NCBI RefSeq assembly: GCF_000622385.1
Contig: NZ_JASD01000008.1
Coordinates: 372,001 to 436,000, forward strand
DNA length: 64,000 bases
DNA from: Sulfitobacter noctilucicola
GTDB taxonomy: Bacteria; Pseudomonadota; Alphaproteobacteria; Rhodobacterales; Rhodobacteraceae
Direction: 5' to 3'
Part shown: piece after piece, positions 9,597 through 17,910 of the stretch
How positions within the stretch are numbered: the first letter of the stretch is position 1
Layout: every line of letters begins with the position of its first letter
Program-made: the position numbers and the translations under genes
The notes under the pieces: model-generated
The model's database searches: none
What the model was told of the DNA's origin: nothing
What the model saw: only the letters and a program-made list of their open reading frames with translations

Positions 9597-9615
9597 CACA
9601 AGCCTTGAACGTGGT

Positions 9616-10098
9616 TTAAGCTTCGGCCGCTTCCGCTTTTGCTGGAAGGGTCACGCTGCCGCCGGCTTTCTCTACCGCTTCGACTGCGGATTTTGACGCG
9701 CCTGCAACGTGCAGATCAACCTTGGCGGTGATGTCACCTTTCGCCAGAACCCGGATACCGTCCAGCTCACGACGCACCAGACCGGAAGCGATCAGAGCAG
9801 CCGCATCAACCGGCTTTTTCGCGTCCAGTTTCTTCTCATCGATGAATTTCTGGATCAGGCCGAGGTTAACAACGGCGTAGGATTTGCGGTTCGGCTTGTT
9901 AAAGCCACGCTTTGGCAGACGCTGGTACAAAGGCATCTGGCCGCCTTCGTAGCCATTAATCGCCACGCCCGAGCGGGATTTCTGACCTTTGATACCACGG
10001 CCACCCATTTTACCGGTGCCGGAACCCGGACCACGGCCAACGCGCTTGCGCTTCTTCGTTGCACCCGGGTTGTCGGACAGTTCATTCAACTTATACAT
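9616..10098 (-). CDS. rplO: 50S ribosomal protein L15
   Basis: 160 residues. The Gly-rich basic N-terminal arm ([14 protein letters not shown]) and the [13 protein letters not shown] segment are diagnostic of uL15, an early 50S assembly protein. Start at 10098 (MYKLNELSD), preceded by AAAAGGAGAAG; a longer frame to 10233 is not supported. Normally rplO follows rpmD directly; here a plus-strand gene lies between them and rplO has its own candidate promoter. Confidence 0.97.
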   Translation of the reverse strand: MYKLNELSDNPGATKKRKRVGRGPGSGTGKMGGRGIKGQKSRSGVAINGYEGGQMPLYQRLPKRGFNKPNRKSYAVVNLGLIQKFIDEKKLDAKKPVDAAALIASGLVRRELDGIRVLAKGDITAKVDLHVAGASKSAVEAVEKAGGSVTLPAKAEAAEA

Positions 10099-10194
10099 TG
10101 TCGCTTCTCCTTTTGCCGGAAATGCCCCCCAGCGACGGGAAGTGAGCAGACGCGGCGTTGATATATAGGCGGCCGGATTCGGGGCCACTGGGGG

Positions 10195-10223
10195 CGTATA
10201 TGCTAATCGGTTTTTCTTAGCAA
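10195..10223 (-). promoter_or_regulatory. Candidate promoter for rplO-secY-adk
   Basis: On the minus strand TTGCTA (10223 to 10218), exactly 17 bp, then TATACG (10200 to 10195), about 97 bp upstream of rplO. The same layout is found before rpsJ and before rpmC, which strengthens the call. Confidence 0.65.
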
Positions 10224-10289
10224 TAGACACCAATGCTACCTACCGCTTCAACTCCACCCAAGCATCAAATACATAGAAACCCCAAAGCA

Positions 10290-11075
10290 ATGGATTGGAC
10301 GCCCCAGATGCGCTTCTTCTATCTTATGAACAACACAGCTTTTGGGCTTTTGATAGGCTTTGAATTGGGCCTAGGTCTCGCTTGGATATTCAGCGCAGAT
10401 ATTGGAGATGATGTCACAAAATTCTATACTTATCTGATTGCGGCATCAGTTTCTCTGATAGCTGCAACAATTACGCTCATTGGTGTGTTCGCAAGTATTG
10501 AAAGAGCAAATTCAGCGGAAGCCGAAACGCGCCATCGAAAACTGATCTCGGCACGAGCCCTCTTGCCTACTAGCCTTGCAAAAATGTGCAAAATTTGTGA
10601 AGCTGGAATGCTGTATTCGAACGGTTTCGAAAAATTTTTGAAAGATCTAGGTGAAGCCGAATTCAGGGCTACCTCCCTGAAAGAGCTCGAAGTTCCAAGC
10701 GATGTAGTTGCCGTTTTCCGAGATATCATTGAACTCAGCGACGATGAAGCTATCAGAAACCGGATAGCCGGGGTTATTCGGGAACACCAAGTACACTTAG
10801 CAAGATGGTCTTCAGAATTTACAAAAAACACTGGTATGCTCCCTAAAACCAAAGACGAGTTAAAACAACGAACCGTCGGTTGGGCATATCTTTACGCAAT
10901 CACTGTGTCGCTATTCGGCTATGGTAGAGGAGAGACTGAAAAATTGCAGAATGTCGATCCACACCAGTTAATCAGCTCTGCCCTAAATGTCCGCTACCAC
11001 TCTTCAATTTTTGTTGAAGATTTTGAGGAAGAAGTCGGACTGTACGCCCGCACCTTCGAACGGCGTTTCAAATAG
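10290..11075 (+). CDS. Hypothetical two-helix membrane protein inserted in the spc operon
   Basis: I do not recognise a family. About 261 residues from the ATG at 10290 (MDWTPQMRFF); an in-frame ATG at 10233 would add 19 residues but overlaps the rplO promoter -35 region closely. Two hydrophobic segments (about residues 10-33 and 44-70) are followed by a soluble, mainly helical, Lys/Glu-rich domain of about 190 residues with a Cys pair (KMCKIC). The gene is visibly AT-richer in base and codon use than its ribosomal neighbours and is on the opposite strand, both signs of acquisition. It ends in a bidirectional terminator shared with rpmD. Neither start has a strong ribosome binding site. Confidence 0.7.
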   Translation: MDWTPQMRFFYLMNNTAFGLLIGFELGLGLAWIFSADIGDDVTKFYTYLIAASVSLIAATITLIGVFASIERANSAEAETRHRKLISARALLPTSLAKMCKICEAGMLYSNGFEKFLKDLGEAEFRATSLKELEVPSDVVAVFRDIIELSDDEAIRNRIAGVIREHQVHLARWSSEFTKNTGMLPKTKDELKQRTVGWAYLYAITVSLFGYGRGETEKLQNVDPHQLISSALNVRYHSSIFVEDFEEEVGLYARTFERRFK

Positions 11076-11077
11076 CA

Positions 11078-11108
11078 AAACGCCCCGCAGTTTCCCGCGA
11101 GGCGTTTC
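11078..11108. terminator. Bidirectional terminator between the inserted membrane-protein gene and rpmD
   Basis: AAACGCC-CGC pairs with GCG-GGCGTTT around a short loop, starting 3 bp after the plus-strand stop. On the minus strand it is followed by TTTTGCTATTTG, so it should end the rpmC-rpmD block; on the plus strand it closes the inserted gene. Confidence 0.75.
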
Positions 11109-11122
11109 AATCTCAGGCAACG

Positions 11123-11165
11123 GAGTTTTTAAAAAACTCCGGGACGTTTTCTTCAAAAGAAAACG
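11123..11165. other. Two tandem AT-rich hairpins just after rpmD
   Basis: GGAGTTTTT/AAAAACTCC (11123-11141, nearly perfect palindrome) and CGTTTTCT...AGAAACG (11146-11165). Together with the GC-rich hairpin at 11078 they form three stem-loops in the 90 bp after rpmD, consistent with a reinforced terminator region on the minus strand or a repeat element. Confidence 0.5.
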
Positions 11166-11166
11166 A

Positions 11167-11355
11167 CTACCCCTTCTCTTCGACAATCTCGATCATGTGG
11201 CTGATCTTGTTGATCATGCCGCGCACGGAAGGTGTATCTTCCAGCTCGCGTGTGCGGTGCATTTTGTTCAGGCCCAGACCAACCAGCGTAGCACGCTGTT
11301 TTGCAGGGCGACGGATCGGAGAACCAATCTGTTTGATGACAATTGTTTTCGCCAT
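11167..11355 (-). CDS. rpmD: 50S ribosomal protein L30
   Basis: 62 residues. [27 protein letters not shown] is the uL30 signature. It follows rpsE by 3 bp. In the usual spc operon rplO comes next; here rpmD is the last gene of its block and is followed by terminator hairpins and an inverted foreign-looking gene. Confidence 0.96.
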   Translation of the reverse strand: MAKTIVIKQIGSPIRRPAKQRATLVGLGLNKMHRTRELEDTPSVRGMINKISHMIEIVEEKG

Positions 11356-11358
11356 GAC

Positions 11359-11946
11359 TTAGGCCTCCTCAACTACGGGTGCTTGCTCACCGCTCACCTG
11401 CGGGGCATCGGTCTTGGGCAGAATGTCCGCCACTTTCTTACCGCGACGCTGAGCAACGGAGCGCGGGGAAGATTCCTTGCGCAGGCCGTCCATTGTGGCG
11501 CGGATCATGTTGTAAGGGTTCTGCGAACCGATGGACTTGGACACAACGTCCTTCACACCCAACATTTCGAATACGGCACGCATTGGACCACCGGCGATGA
11601 TACCGGTACCTTCTGGTGCTGTACGCATAACCACTTTACCGGCGCCGTGACGGCCTTCCATATCGTGGTGCAGCGTGCGGCCTTCGCGCAGCTGTACGCG
11701 GATCATTTGGCGCTTGGCCTGCTCGGTTGCCTTGCGGATCGCCTCGGGCACTTCTTTGGCTTTACCTTTGCCAAAACCCACGCGACCTTTTTGGTCACCA
11801 ACTACGACCAGTGCAGCAAAACCAAAGCGCTTACCGCCTTTTACAGTTTTGGACACACGGTTGATCGCGACAAGGCGATCCTGAAATTCGGGGGTCTCGT
11901 CGCGGTTATTGCGGCGGTTGCCTCCACGGTTGTCGTCTCTGGCCAT
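11359..11946 (-). CDS. rpsE: 30S ribosomal protein S5
   Basis: 195 residues. The double-stranded-RNA-binding fold ([34 protein letters not shown]) and the C-terminal domain ([19 protein letters not shown]) are intact. uS5 lies at the mRNA entry channel and affects decoding fidelity. The C-terminal tail of about 25 residues after ADILPK is longer than in E. coli and acidic, as is common in this group. A 137-bp gap with two hairpins separates it from rplR. Confidence 0.97.
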   Translation of the reverse strand: MARDDNRGGNRRNNRDETPEFQDRLVAINRVSKTVKGGKRFGFAALVVVGDQKGRVGFGKGKAKEVPEAIRKATEQAKRQMIRVQLREGRTLHHDMEGRHGAGKVVMRTAPEGTGIIAGGPMRAVFEMLGVKDVVSKSIGSQNPYNMIRATMDGLRKESSPRSVAQRRGKKVADILPKTDAPQVSGEQAPVVEEA

Positions 11947-12019
11947 GCTGGCCTCCTTGATCTGCGGGCGTGTGCCCTGTTTGGTTCAATCCTAGTGGGC
12001 ATCTGCCCCCGGATCATCG

Positions 12020-12081
12020 AGAGGGCCGGTATGGCCCTCTTCGCATTGTTTGGATGATAGGGTGGGTCAAACCCACCCCTA
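12020..12081. repeat. Two palindromes in the rplR-rpsE gap
   Basis: AGAGGGCC/GGCCCTCT (12020-12040) and GGTGGGT/ACCCACC (12061-12077, flanked by TAG and CTA). The second resembles the GTAGGGTGGGT..ACCCACCCTAC type of dispersed palindrome. Neither has a minus-strand T run. They lie 3-65 bp after the rplR stop. Confidence 0.5.
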
Positions 12082-12083
12082 CA

Positions 12084-12443
12084 TCAGATCTTCAGACCGC
12101 CTTCGCGGGCCGCATCTGCAACCGCTTTTACTTTGCCGTGGAACAGGAAACCGCCCCGGTCAAAGTATGCTTCTTCAACACCGGCTTTTTTCGCACGCTC
12201 GGCGATTGCCGCGCCCACTTTCGAAGCTGCTTCGATGTTGTTCTTGCCCACGAAACCCAAATCCTTTTCGAGTGTCGAAGCAGAAGCCACTGTCTTGCCG
12301 TTCAAATCGTCGATCAGCTGAACGCTGATGTTCTTGTTTGAGCGGTGCACGCTGAGGCGCATGCGCCCTGCGTTTACGCGGCGAAGTTTGTTCCGAACGC
12401 GCAGGCGGCGTTTGATGAACAGTTGTCTTTTGCTGTTTGCCAT
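12084..12443 (-). CDS. rplR: 50S ribosomal protein L18
   Basis: 119 residues. [27 protein letters not shown] at the N-terminus and [24 protein letters not shown] at the C-terminus identify uL18, which binds 5S rRNA with L5 and L25. Follows rplF by 12 bp in the conserved order. Confidence 0.97.
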   Translation of the reverse strand: MANSKRQLFIKRRLRVRNKLRRVNAGRMRLSVHRSNKNISVQLIDDLNGKTVASASTLEKDLGFVGKNNIEAASKVGAAIAERAKKAGVEEAYFDRGGFLFHGKVKAVADAAREGGLKI

Positions 12444-12455
12444 CTTGTGCGTTCC

Positions 12456-12989
12456 TTACTTCTTCTTGCCTTCTTTGCGGAAGACGAACTCACCCTTGTA
12501 GCGGATGCCTTTGCCCTTGTAGGGTTCGGGCTTGCGCCAAGCGCGGATGTTCGCGGCGACTTGACCAACAAGCTGTTCGTCAATGCCTTCCACAACGATT
12601 TCGGTCTGTTTTGGCGCCGTTACAGTCACACCATCAGGTGCAGTGTAATCAACGTCGTGCGACAGGCCGAGGTTCAGTTTCAGCGTGTTACCCTGCATTT
12701 GCGCACGATAACCAACACCTTGGATCTCAAGCTCTTTCTTGAAACCTTCGGTAACGCCGGTGACCAGGTTCGCAACCATTGTGCGGCTCATGCCCCACTG
12801 CTGGCGTGCGCGCTTGGATTTGCCACGTGGGATCACGGAAACCGTGTTGTCTTCCACTTTCAGATCGACGTCGTCTGTCGCCTTGAAAGTACGGACACCC
12901 TTGGGGCCTTTGACTTCGATTGACTGGCCAGACACAGAGGCTGTTACACCACTGGGCAGCTCAACCGCTTTTTTACCAATACGAGACAT
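12456..12989 (-). CDS. rplF: 50S ribosomal protein L6
   Basis: 177 residues, the normal length. [15 protein letters not shown] and the C-terminal [23 protein letters not shown] are the uL6 signatures. It sits near the factor-binding site of the 50S. The start at 12989 matches the family; a longer in-frame stretch upstream overlaps rpsH and is not used. Confidence 0.97.
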   Translation of the reverse strand: MSRIGKKAVELPSGVTASVSGQSIEVKGPKGVRTFKATDDVDLKVEDNTVSVIPRGKSKRARQQWGMSRTMVANLVTGVTEGFKKELEIQGVGYRAQMQGNTLKLNLGLSHDVDYTAPDGVTVTAPKQTEIVVEGIDEQLVGQVAANIRAWRKPEPYKGKGIRYKGEFVFRKEGKKK

Positions 12990-12999
12990 CTTGCGCTCC

Positions 13000-13392
13000 T
13001 TAGAATACGGTGCAGAGCACTTCGCCGCCAACATTGGCGCTACGTGCATTTGCGTCCGACATCACACCCTGAGGGGTGGAGACAATCGACACACCCAGAC
13101 CCTGACGGACCTGTGGGATGTCATTGGCGCCCATGTAAACGCGGCGACCGGGCTTGGAAACCCGCTTCAGCTCGCGAATAACAGGTTCGCCCTCGTAGTA
13201 CTTCAGGCTGATTTCGATGGCAGGATGGCCGTCGGCGCCTGTCATCTTTTCGTAGCCGCGAATGTAGCCTTCGTCCGCAAGCACATCCAGAACCCATGCA
13301 CGCAGCTTTGAGGCTGGTGTCATGACTGTGGATTTGCCGCGCATCTGGCTGTTGCGGATGCGTGTCAGCATATCTGCGATAGGATCGTTCAT
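13000..13392 (-). CDS. rpsH: 30S ribosomal protein S8
   Basis: 130 residues. [16 protein letters not shown] at the N-terminus and [20 protein letters not shown] towards the C-terminus define uS8, a primary 16S rRNA-binding protein that in E. coli also represses the spc operon by binding its own mRNA near rplE. In conserved order between rpsN and rplF. Confidence 0.98.
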   Translation of the reverse strand: MNDPIADMLTRIRNSQMRGKSTVMTPASKLRAWVLDVLADEGYIRGYEKMTGADGHPAIEISLKYYEGEPVIRELKRVSKPGRRVYMGANDIPQVRQGLGVSIVSTPQGVMSDANARSANVGGEVLCTVF

Positions 13393-13404
13393 AATGTGCG
13401 CTCC

Positions 13405-13710
13405 TTACCAGCTCGACTTGACCATGCCGGGGATCTGGCCTGCTGAGCCAAGATCACGCAGCGCGATACGCGAGATTTTCAGTTTACGGTAATAGGCGTG
13501 AGGACGGCCCGTCAGCTGGCAACGGTTGTGCAGACGCACAGCGCTAGAGTTGCGGGGCAGCTTCGCCAGCTTCAGGGAGGCGCGGAAACGCTCTTCCATC
13601 GGCTTGCTCTCATCACTTACGATTTCCTTCAAGGCAGCGCGCTTTTCAGCGTACTTCTTGACCAGTGCTTCACGCTTTTTCTCGCGTGCGATCATGGATT
13701 TCTTAGCCAT
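13405..13710 (-). CDS. rpsN: 30S ribosomal protein S14 (zinc-independent form)
   Basis: 101 residues. [24 protein letters not shown] and the C-terminal RNRC-like [15 protein letters not shown] segment mark uS14. The long form lacks the CxxC...CxxC zinc ribbon of the 61-residue type, having a single Cys, as usual in proteobacteria. Confidence 0.97.
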   Translation of the reverse strand: MAKKSMIAREKKREALVKKYAEKRAALKEIVSDESKPMEERFRASLKLAKLPRNSSAVRLHNRCQLTGRPHAYYRKLKISRIALRDLGSAGQIPGMVKSSW

Positions 13711-13729
13711 ATCTAAATCCTTCCCGCGC

Positions 13730-14293
13730 TTATTTCGTGAAAGGCATGTTGAACGCTGTCAACAATGCTTTCGCTTCTGCGTCGGTTTTCGCCGTGGTGG
13801 CGATGACGATGTCCATACCCCAGTTTTCATCGATTTTATCAAAATCGATTTCGGGGAACACGAGGTGCTCTTTGAGACCCATGGCATAGTTGCCACGACC
13901 ATCAAAAGATTTAGCCGAGATGCCGCGGAAGTCGCGGATACGAGGCATAGCAATCGTGATCAGACGATCCATGAATTCATACATACGCGCGCCGCGCAGG
14001 GTCACTTTCGCGCCCATTGGCATTTCTTCACGTACGCGGAAACCCGCGATGGACTTCTTGGCAATCGTCGTCATGGCTTTTTGGCCGGCGATCAGTGTCA
14101 GGTCTTCCTGAGCTGATTTGGCTTTCTTGCTGTCACGTACGGCGGCAGCACCACAACCGATGTTCAACACGACCTTATCAAGACGCGGGATCATCATGTC
14201 GTTGCTATAGCCAAACTCTTCACGCATCTTTGCACGAATTTCATCGCGGTAGACTGTGAGAAGGCGGGGTGTGTACTCTGCGTTATCAAGCAT
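13730..14293 (-). CDS. rplE: 50S ribosomal protein L5
   Basis: 187 residues. [17 protein letters not shown] and [20 protein letters not shown] are uL5 signatures. It binds 5S rRNA and contacts P-site tRNA. The ATG at 14293 lies inside the end of rplX (8-base overlap), so it is translationally coupled. Confidence 0.97.
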   Translation of the reverse strand: MLDNAEYTPRLLTVYRDEIRAKMREEFGYSNDMMIPRLDKVVLNIGCGAAAVRDSKKAKSAQEDLTLIAGQKAMTTIAKKSIAGFRVREEMPMGAKVTLRGARMYEFMDRLITIAMPRIRDFRGISAKSFDGRGNYAMGLKEHLVFPEIDFDKIDENWGMDIVIATTAKTDAEAKALLTAFNMPFTK

Positions 14294-14597
14294 CGATCAC
14301 ATCTCCCGTGGTTTTGGCAAAGCGTACTTTCTTGTCGCCTTCCATCTTGAAGCCTACGCGTGTCGCTTTGCCATTGGCATCAACGAGCGCGAGGTTGCTC
14401 AGATCAATCGGCATTGCCTTGGGGATACGACCGCCCTGGCTTTCCTGTGATTGACGTGTGGCGCGGATAGAGATGTTGATCCCTTCCACGACGGCCTTGT
14501 TGGCGGATGGCATGACGGACGTAATGTTGCCTGTCTTGCCTTTGTCCTTACCGGCCAGCACGATGACCTTGTCACCTTTGCGAAGTTTAGCAGCCAT
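14286..14597 (-). CDS. rplX: 50S ribosomal protein L24
   Basis: 103 residues. The KOW motif [20 protein letters not shown] at the N-terminus is diagnostic of uL24, an assembly-initiating 50S protein. It overlaps rplN by one base (TAATG) and rplE by eight. Confidence 0.97.
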   Translation of the reverse strand: MAAKLRKGDKVIVLAGKDKGKTGNITSVMPSANKAVVEGINISIRATRQSQESQGGRIPKAMPIDLSNLALVDANGKATRVGFKMEGDKKVRFAKTTGDVIDA

Positions 14598-14965
14598 TAC
14601 AGCACCTCCGGCGCGAGCGAGATAATCTTCATGAAGTTTTTGCCGCGCAATTCACGAACAACCGGCCCAAAGATACGTGTACCAACGGGTTCGTTATTGT
14701 TGTTCAGGATGACTGCTGCGTTGCGGTCAAAGCGGATGGCTGTGCCATCTTCGCGACGAACTTCTTTGGCTGTGCGAACAACGACGGCCTTACGGACGTC
14801 GCCTTTTTTCACACGACCGCGAGGGATGGCTTCCTTGACCGACACGACAATAATGTCGCCGACGGATGCGTACTTACGCTTGGAACCACCCAATACCTTG
14901 ATGCACTGAACACGGCGCGCGCCGCTGTTGTCAGCAACATCCAGGTTGGTCTGCATCTGGATCAT
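14597..14965 (-). CDS. rplN: 50S ribosomal protein L14
   Basis: 122 residues, the universal length. [19 protein letters not shown] and the SLAPEVL C-terminus are those of uL14, which forms an intersubunit bridge and is the target of the silencing factor RsfS. Precedes rplX with a one-base overlap; 71 bp follow rpsQ. Confidence 0.98.
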   Translation of the reverse strand: MIQMQTNLDVADNSGARRVQCIKVLGGSKRKYASVGDIIVVSVKEAIPRGRVKKGDVRKAVVVRTAKEVRREDGTAIRFDRNAAVILNNNNEPVGTRIFGPVVRELRGKNFMKIISLAPEVL

Positions 14966-15036
14966 TTGGTTTCTCCCGACCTTCAGGGCGCGATGCGTGC
15001 GTGATCCCCGGGGTTTCGATTAAGTTGTTCGGTGCT

Positions 15037-15273
15037 TCAGGCTTCCGCCGTGATCACTTCCCAACGCTTGGTCTTTGACTTTGGTGGACATTCAATGATG
15101 CGAACGCTGTCGCCGACTTTGAATGTGTTGTTCTCATCGTGGGCCCGGTACTTCTTGGACTTACGGATGGTCTTCTTCAGAACCGGGTGCGTAAAGCGAC
15201 GCTCTACGGATACGGTGACTGTCTGGGCGTTGGCGTCCGATGTAACGGTGCCAGTCAGGATACGCTTGGGCAT
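15037..15273 (-). CDS. rpsQ: 30S ribosomal protein S17
   Basis: 78 residues. [21 protein letters not shown] and the [18 protein letters not shown] stretch identify uS17, a primary 16S rRNA binder. Begins 3 bp after rpmC. Confidence 0.97.
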   Translation of the reverse strand: MPKRILTGTVTSDANAQTVTVSVERRFTHPVLKKTIRKSKKYRAHDENNTFKVGDSVRIIECPPKSKTKRWEVITAEA

Positions 15274-15276
15274 TGA

Positions 15277-15483
15277 TTAGGCCTCCGTCGCAGCGGTCGC
15301 TGCTTTCTGGTTCAACACTGTGTGCACGCGGGCCACGTCACGCTTGACGCTACGCAGACGCGCAGGGTTTTCAAGCTGGCCGGTGGCCTGCTGGAAACGC
15401 AGGTTGAATGCTTCTTTTTTCAGGTTCACAAGTTCATCGCGGAGTTGATCCGGTGTCTTGTCGTGCAGTTCCTTGGCGTTCAT
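15277..15483 (-). CDS. rpmC: 50S ribosomal protein L29
   Basis: 68 residues. The helical hairpin [31 protein letters not shown] is the uL29 signature; the protein sits at the tunnel exit and contacts SRP and trigger factor. In most bacteria rpmC follows rplP directly; here three plus-strand genes separate them, so rpmC heads its own block and has a candidate promoter 77 bp upstream. Confidence 0.96.
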   Translation of the reverse strand: MNAKELHDKTPDQLRDELVNLKKEAFNLRFQQATGQLENPARLRSVKRDVARVHTVLNQKAATAATEA

Positions 15484-15560
15484 GCGCCTCTCCTTTCAAC
15501 ATCACCGGCAGGCCGCATGTGCGTTACCCTGATTCCGGTGGAGTCTGTTCCGAAGTGCGC

Positions 15561-15589
15561 CGTATAGGAGGGTTATCGATAGGGTGCAA
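15561..15589 (-). promoter_or_regulatory. Candidate promoter for the rpmC-rpmD block
   Basis: On the minus strand TTGCAC (15589 to 15584), exactly 17 bp, then TATACG (15566 to 15561). The -10 is identical to those before rpsJ and rplO. It lies in the gap divergent from a small periplasmic protein gene. Confidence 0.65.
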
Positions 15590-15680
15590 CCCTTCATTCC
15601 CACAATCACAGGATACTGCTGACGCATGTCGGCTTTTGCGTTATCCTATTACCATTTTTACAATCAATAAGGATTTCTCA

Positions 15681-16091
15681 ATGCTATTGCGCACCCTGAC
15701 CGCCCTCGTCTTCTTTGGCTTTCCCGCTCATGCCGATGTCTGGAGCTTCGGGACCCCTTCAGGAAACATCGAATGCATCGTTGGCGAAGGCTTCAACGGA
15801 TCCGATATTGAGTGCACCATCTACAAACGCAACCAGCGGGCGAAGGTAAGTGCACTTGCTGCCTGCCCCACCAGTCGCGGCATCACCTTTTTCATGCAGG
15901 AGCGCGGCGGCGTTCAAGGGGCTTGCACCGCGCCCGGTGCGCGGGCCATCGGCACACAGAGGGTGGCTGAATACAACGTCGAGGGCAAATTTGGAGGATT
16001 CACTTGCTACTCAGCCACCTCTGGTTTGCAATGCCGCAACCTCGACGGCCATGGCTTCCACCTGTCACGCAACAACCAACAAGTCTTCTAG
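15681..16091 (+). CDS. Small secreted/periplasmic protein, DUF6636-like
   Basis: 136 residues with a signal peptide (about 1-19, ending PAHA). The mature part starts WSFGTPSGNIECIV and carries six or more Cys, suggesting disulfides in the periplasm. The F-x-x-PSGNI-x-C pattern recalls the DUF6636 group, but I give this tentatively. The ATG at 15681 has AAGGA upstream; a longer in-frame stretch back to 15408 overlaps rpmC and is rejected. First gene of a three-gene plus-strand island inserted between rpmC and rplP; no enzymatic motif is seen. Confidence 0.7.
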   Translation: MLLRTLTALVFFGFPAHADVWSFGTPSGNIECIVGEGFNGSDIECTIYKRNQRAKVSALAACPTSRGITFFMQERGGVQGACTAPGARAIGTQRVAEYNVEGKFGGFTCYSATSGLQCRNLDGHGFHLSRNNQQVF

Positions 16092-16133
16092 GATGATCTG
16101 GCCACTGGCCAACACGCGCGATAAGACAAACAC

Positions 16134-16757
16134 ATGACCCAAATCAAATCCCTCTTCGCCACCCGCCTTTATCACGCGCAACTCTCTGCACAGGGGAAAC
16201 CCATTGATCCGGACGAGATGGAAGCCTCCTGTATCGCCATTGCCAATGACGATGAAGCGGGTCAGGATTGGTGCGAGGAGAATGGCTATGCCGGGTACAC
16301 CTCTTACGCATCACTCGATGACCTGCCTTACCGGTTCCCCATATTCGCAGACCTCGTCAAAGTGCTGGACAAGCACGTGGCGGCTTTTGCCAAAGACCTC
16401 GCTTTCGATCTGGGCAACCGCAAGCTCAAACTCGACAGCCTCTGGATCAACATCCTGCCCGAAGGTGGAATCCACACCGCCCACATCCACCCTCATTCGG
16501 TGATTTCCGGTACCACGTACGTGACCATGCCCGAAGGCGCGAGCGCGATCAAATTCGAGGACCCACGGCTGGCAATGATGATGGCCTCACCGGGGCGTTT
16601 GAAGGATGCACCGGAGGAGTTGCGCCAGTTCATCTACGTAGAGCCTGAGGTTGGTGACGTCCTGCTTTGGGAAAGCTGGCTGCGCCATGAGGTGCCTATG
16701 AATATGGTTGAAGAAGATCGTGTATCGGTCAGTTTTAATTATGCGTGGGCAGCATGA
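16134..16757 (+). CDS. Putative 2-oxoglutarate/Fe(II)-dependent oxygenase (TIGR02466 type)
   Basis: 207 residues. The core SLWINILPEGGIHTAHIHPHSVISGTTYV (about 102-130) gives the His cluster for iron, followed by FEDPR (141-145), the distal His185 in WLRHEVP and Arg196 in DRVSVSFN, the usual 2OG carboxylate anchor. This is the double-stranded beta-helix oxygenase fold of the TIGR02466 group, whose substrates are not known. Its stop overlaps the next gene as ATGA, so it is coupled to the hemerythrin-like gene. It stands near rplP; other 2OG oxygenases hydroxylate ribosomal proteins (YcfD acts on L16), but any such role here is speculation. Confidence 0.82.
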   Translation: MTQIKSLFATRLYHAQLSAQGKPIDPDEMEASCIAIANDDEAGQDWCEENGYAGYTSYASLDDLPYRFPIFADLVKVLDKHVAAFAKDLAFDLGNRKLKLDSLWINILPEGGIHTAHIHPHSVISGTTYVTMPEGASAIKFEDPRLAMMMASPGRLKDAPEELRQFIYVEPEVGDVLLWESWLRHEVPMNMVEEDRVSVSFNYAWAA

Positions 16758-17344
16758 CCGGCAGCGCCGACCTGCGCCATACTCCCTTGGCTGATCTTGT
16801 CGTCGATGATTGTAAGCGGCCAACAAAACCCGATCTCGGCTCGGTGGACAAAAACGCCCTTCGGGCCGGCCGGCACCTTGCGGCCATCCACCGGCATTAC
16901 CTTGGCGATCTCGCGCGGATAAAAGAGGTGCTGCAACGGGTTGAGGCAGGTGACGCCCCACCGGCAGAACTTGCGCACATTGTGATTGATGCGGAAATGA
17001 CCAAAAATCTGCGGGCAGTAGGGACAATCTGTGGACAGGAATGCGGTGTCCTAAAAATGCACCATGACATCGAAGAGCAGTCAATCTTTCCCTTGCTACA
17101 CAACCGTGGAACATCGCAGATCAAAATAATCGTTGAACGACTGCAAACAGAACACCTTGTGGTCCACGAATTGCTTGAGCGCCTTGGCACTGCCGCCCAG
17201 CAGCTTTCGAATGAACCATCTGACGATGCATTTCAGGACACAACCGCCATTTTCGATCAACTTTTGGCGGTCGTGAAATCGCATTTCAAATATGAGGAAA
17301 CAACGCTGGAAGAAGCTTTGGGTGTTTTCGGCGTAAACGTCTGA
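16754..17344 (+). CDS. Hemerythrin-like (HHE) domain protein
   Basis: 196 residues, predicted all-helical. Metal ligands fit an HHE four-helix bundle: His41 and His46/48 (RHLAAIHRHY), His103-His104 with Glu107-Glu108 (HHDIEEQ), His134 and His138 (EHLVVHE), His177 with Glu181 (HFKYEE). Such domains bind a di-iron centre and sense or carry O2, or handle iron or NO. The ATG at 16754 overlaps the 2OG-oxygenase stop, suggesting a shared oxygen/iron-related job. The gene converges on rplP with a bidirectional terminator between them. Confidence 0.85.
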   Translation: MTGSADLRHTPLADLVVDDCKRPTKPDLGSVDKNALRAGRHLAAIHRHYLGDLARIKEVLQRVEAGDAPPAELAHIVIDAEMTKNLRAVGTICGQECGVLKMHHDIEEQSIFPLLHNRGTSQIKIIVERLQTEHLVVHELLERLGTAAQQLSNEPSDDAFQDTTAIFDQLLAVVKSHFKYEETTLEEALGVFGVNV

Positions 17345-17367
17345 ACACCTCAAGATAGGTCAAACGA

Positions 17368-17399
17368 AAAGCCCCCGCTGATTACTCAGCGGGGGCTTT
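17368..17399. terminator. Bidirectional terminator between the hemerythrin-like gene and rplP
   Basis: A 14-bp perfect stem (AAAGCCCCCGCTGA / TCAGCGGGGGCTTT) with a 4-base loop. On the minus strand TTTTCGTTT follows; on the plus strand CTATTTCC follows. It should end both the plus-strand island and the rplB-rplP block. Confidence 0.88.
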
Positions 17400-17457
17400 C
17401 TATTTCCTAGTAGACGGAACGGGCATTTGCGGACAAATACCCTGCCTCCGGCGCGCC

Positions 17458-17479
17458 AGACCCCGCCAAAGCGGGGTCT
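17458..17479. repeat. Palindrome just after rplP
   Basis: AGACCCCGC / GCGGGGTCT, a 9-bp perfect stem with a CAAA loop, ending 6 bp from the rplP stop. It has no T run and sits between the gene and the strong terminator; it looks like a REP-type palindrome. Confidence 0.5.
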
Positions 17480-17485
17480 ACGTTG

Positions 17486-17899
17486 TTACCAGTCTTCGCG
17501 TACGACGACCCGGGTCTTGATCGGCAACTTCATCGCCGCAAGACGCAGCGCTTCGCGCGCGACATCATCGTTCACGCCGTCGATCTCGAACATCACGCGA
17601 CCGGGCTTCACTTTGCAGGCCCAGAAGTCCACGGAACCTTTACCTTTACCCATACGAACTTCGACAGGCTTTGAGGTGACAGGTACGTCTGGAAAGATAC
17701 GGATCCAGACACGGCCCTGACGCTTCATGTGACGCGTCATGGCACGACGTGCAGCTTCGATCTGACGTGCAGTTACACGCTCAGGCTCAAGCGCCTTCAG
17801 GCCGTAGGTGCCGAAGTTCAGGTCAGACCCGCCCTTCGCCAGACCCTTGATCGAGCCTTTGAACTGCTTGCGGAATTTCGTCCGTTTTGGCTGTAGCAT
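17486..17899 (-). CDS. rplP: 50S ribosomal protein L16
   Basis: 137 residues. [15 protein letters not shown] and [30 protein letters not shown] are uL16 signatures. L16 lies at the A-site side of the peptidyl-transferase centre. It is the last gene of its block; normally rpmC follows, but here a terminator and an opposing three-gene island intervene. Confidence 0.97.
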   Translation of the reverse strand: MLQPKRTKFRKQFKGSIKGLAKGGSDLNFGTYGLKALEPERVTARQIEAARRAMTRHMKRQGRVWIRIFPDVPVTSKPVEVRMGKGKGSVDFWACKVKPGRVMFEIDGVNDDVAREALRLAAMKLPIKTRVVVREDW

Positions 17900-17910
17900 T
17901 TCAGGCCTCC

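Noticed and set aside
11034..11075. Extension of the inserted membrane-protein gene beyond 11075
   Set aside because: A clear TAG stop is followed within 3 bp by a bidirectional terminator.
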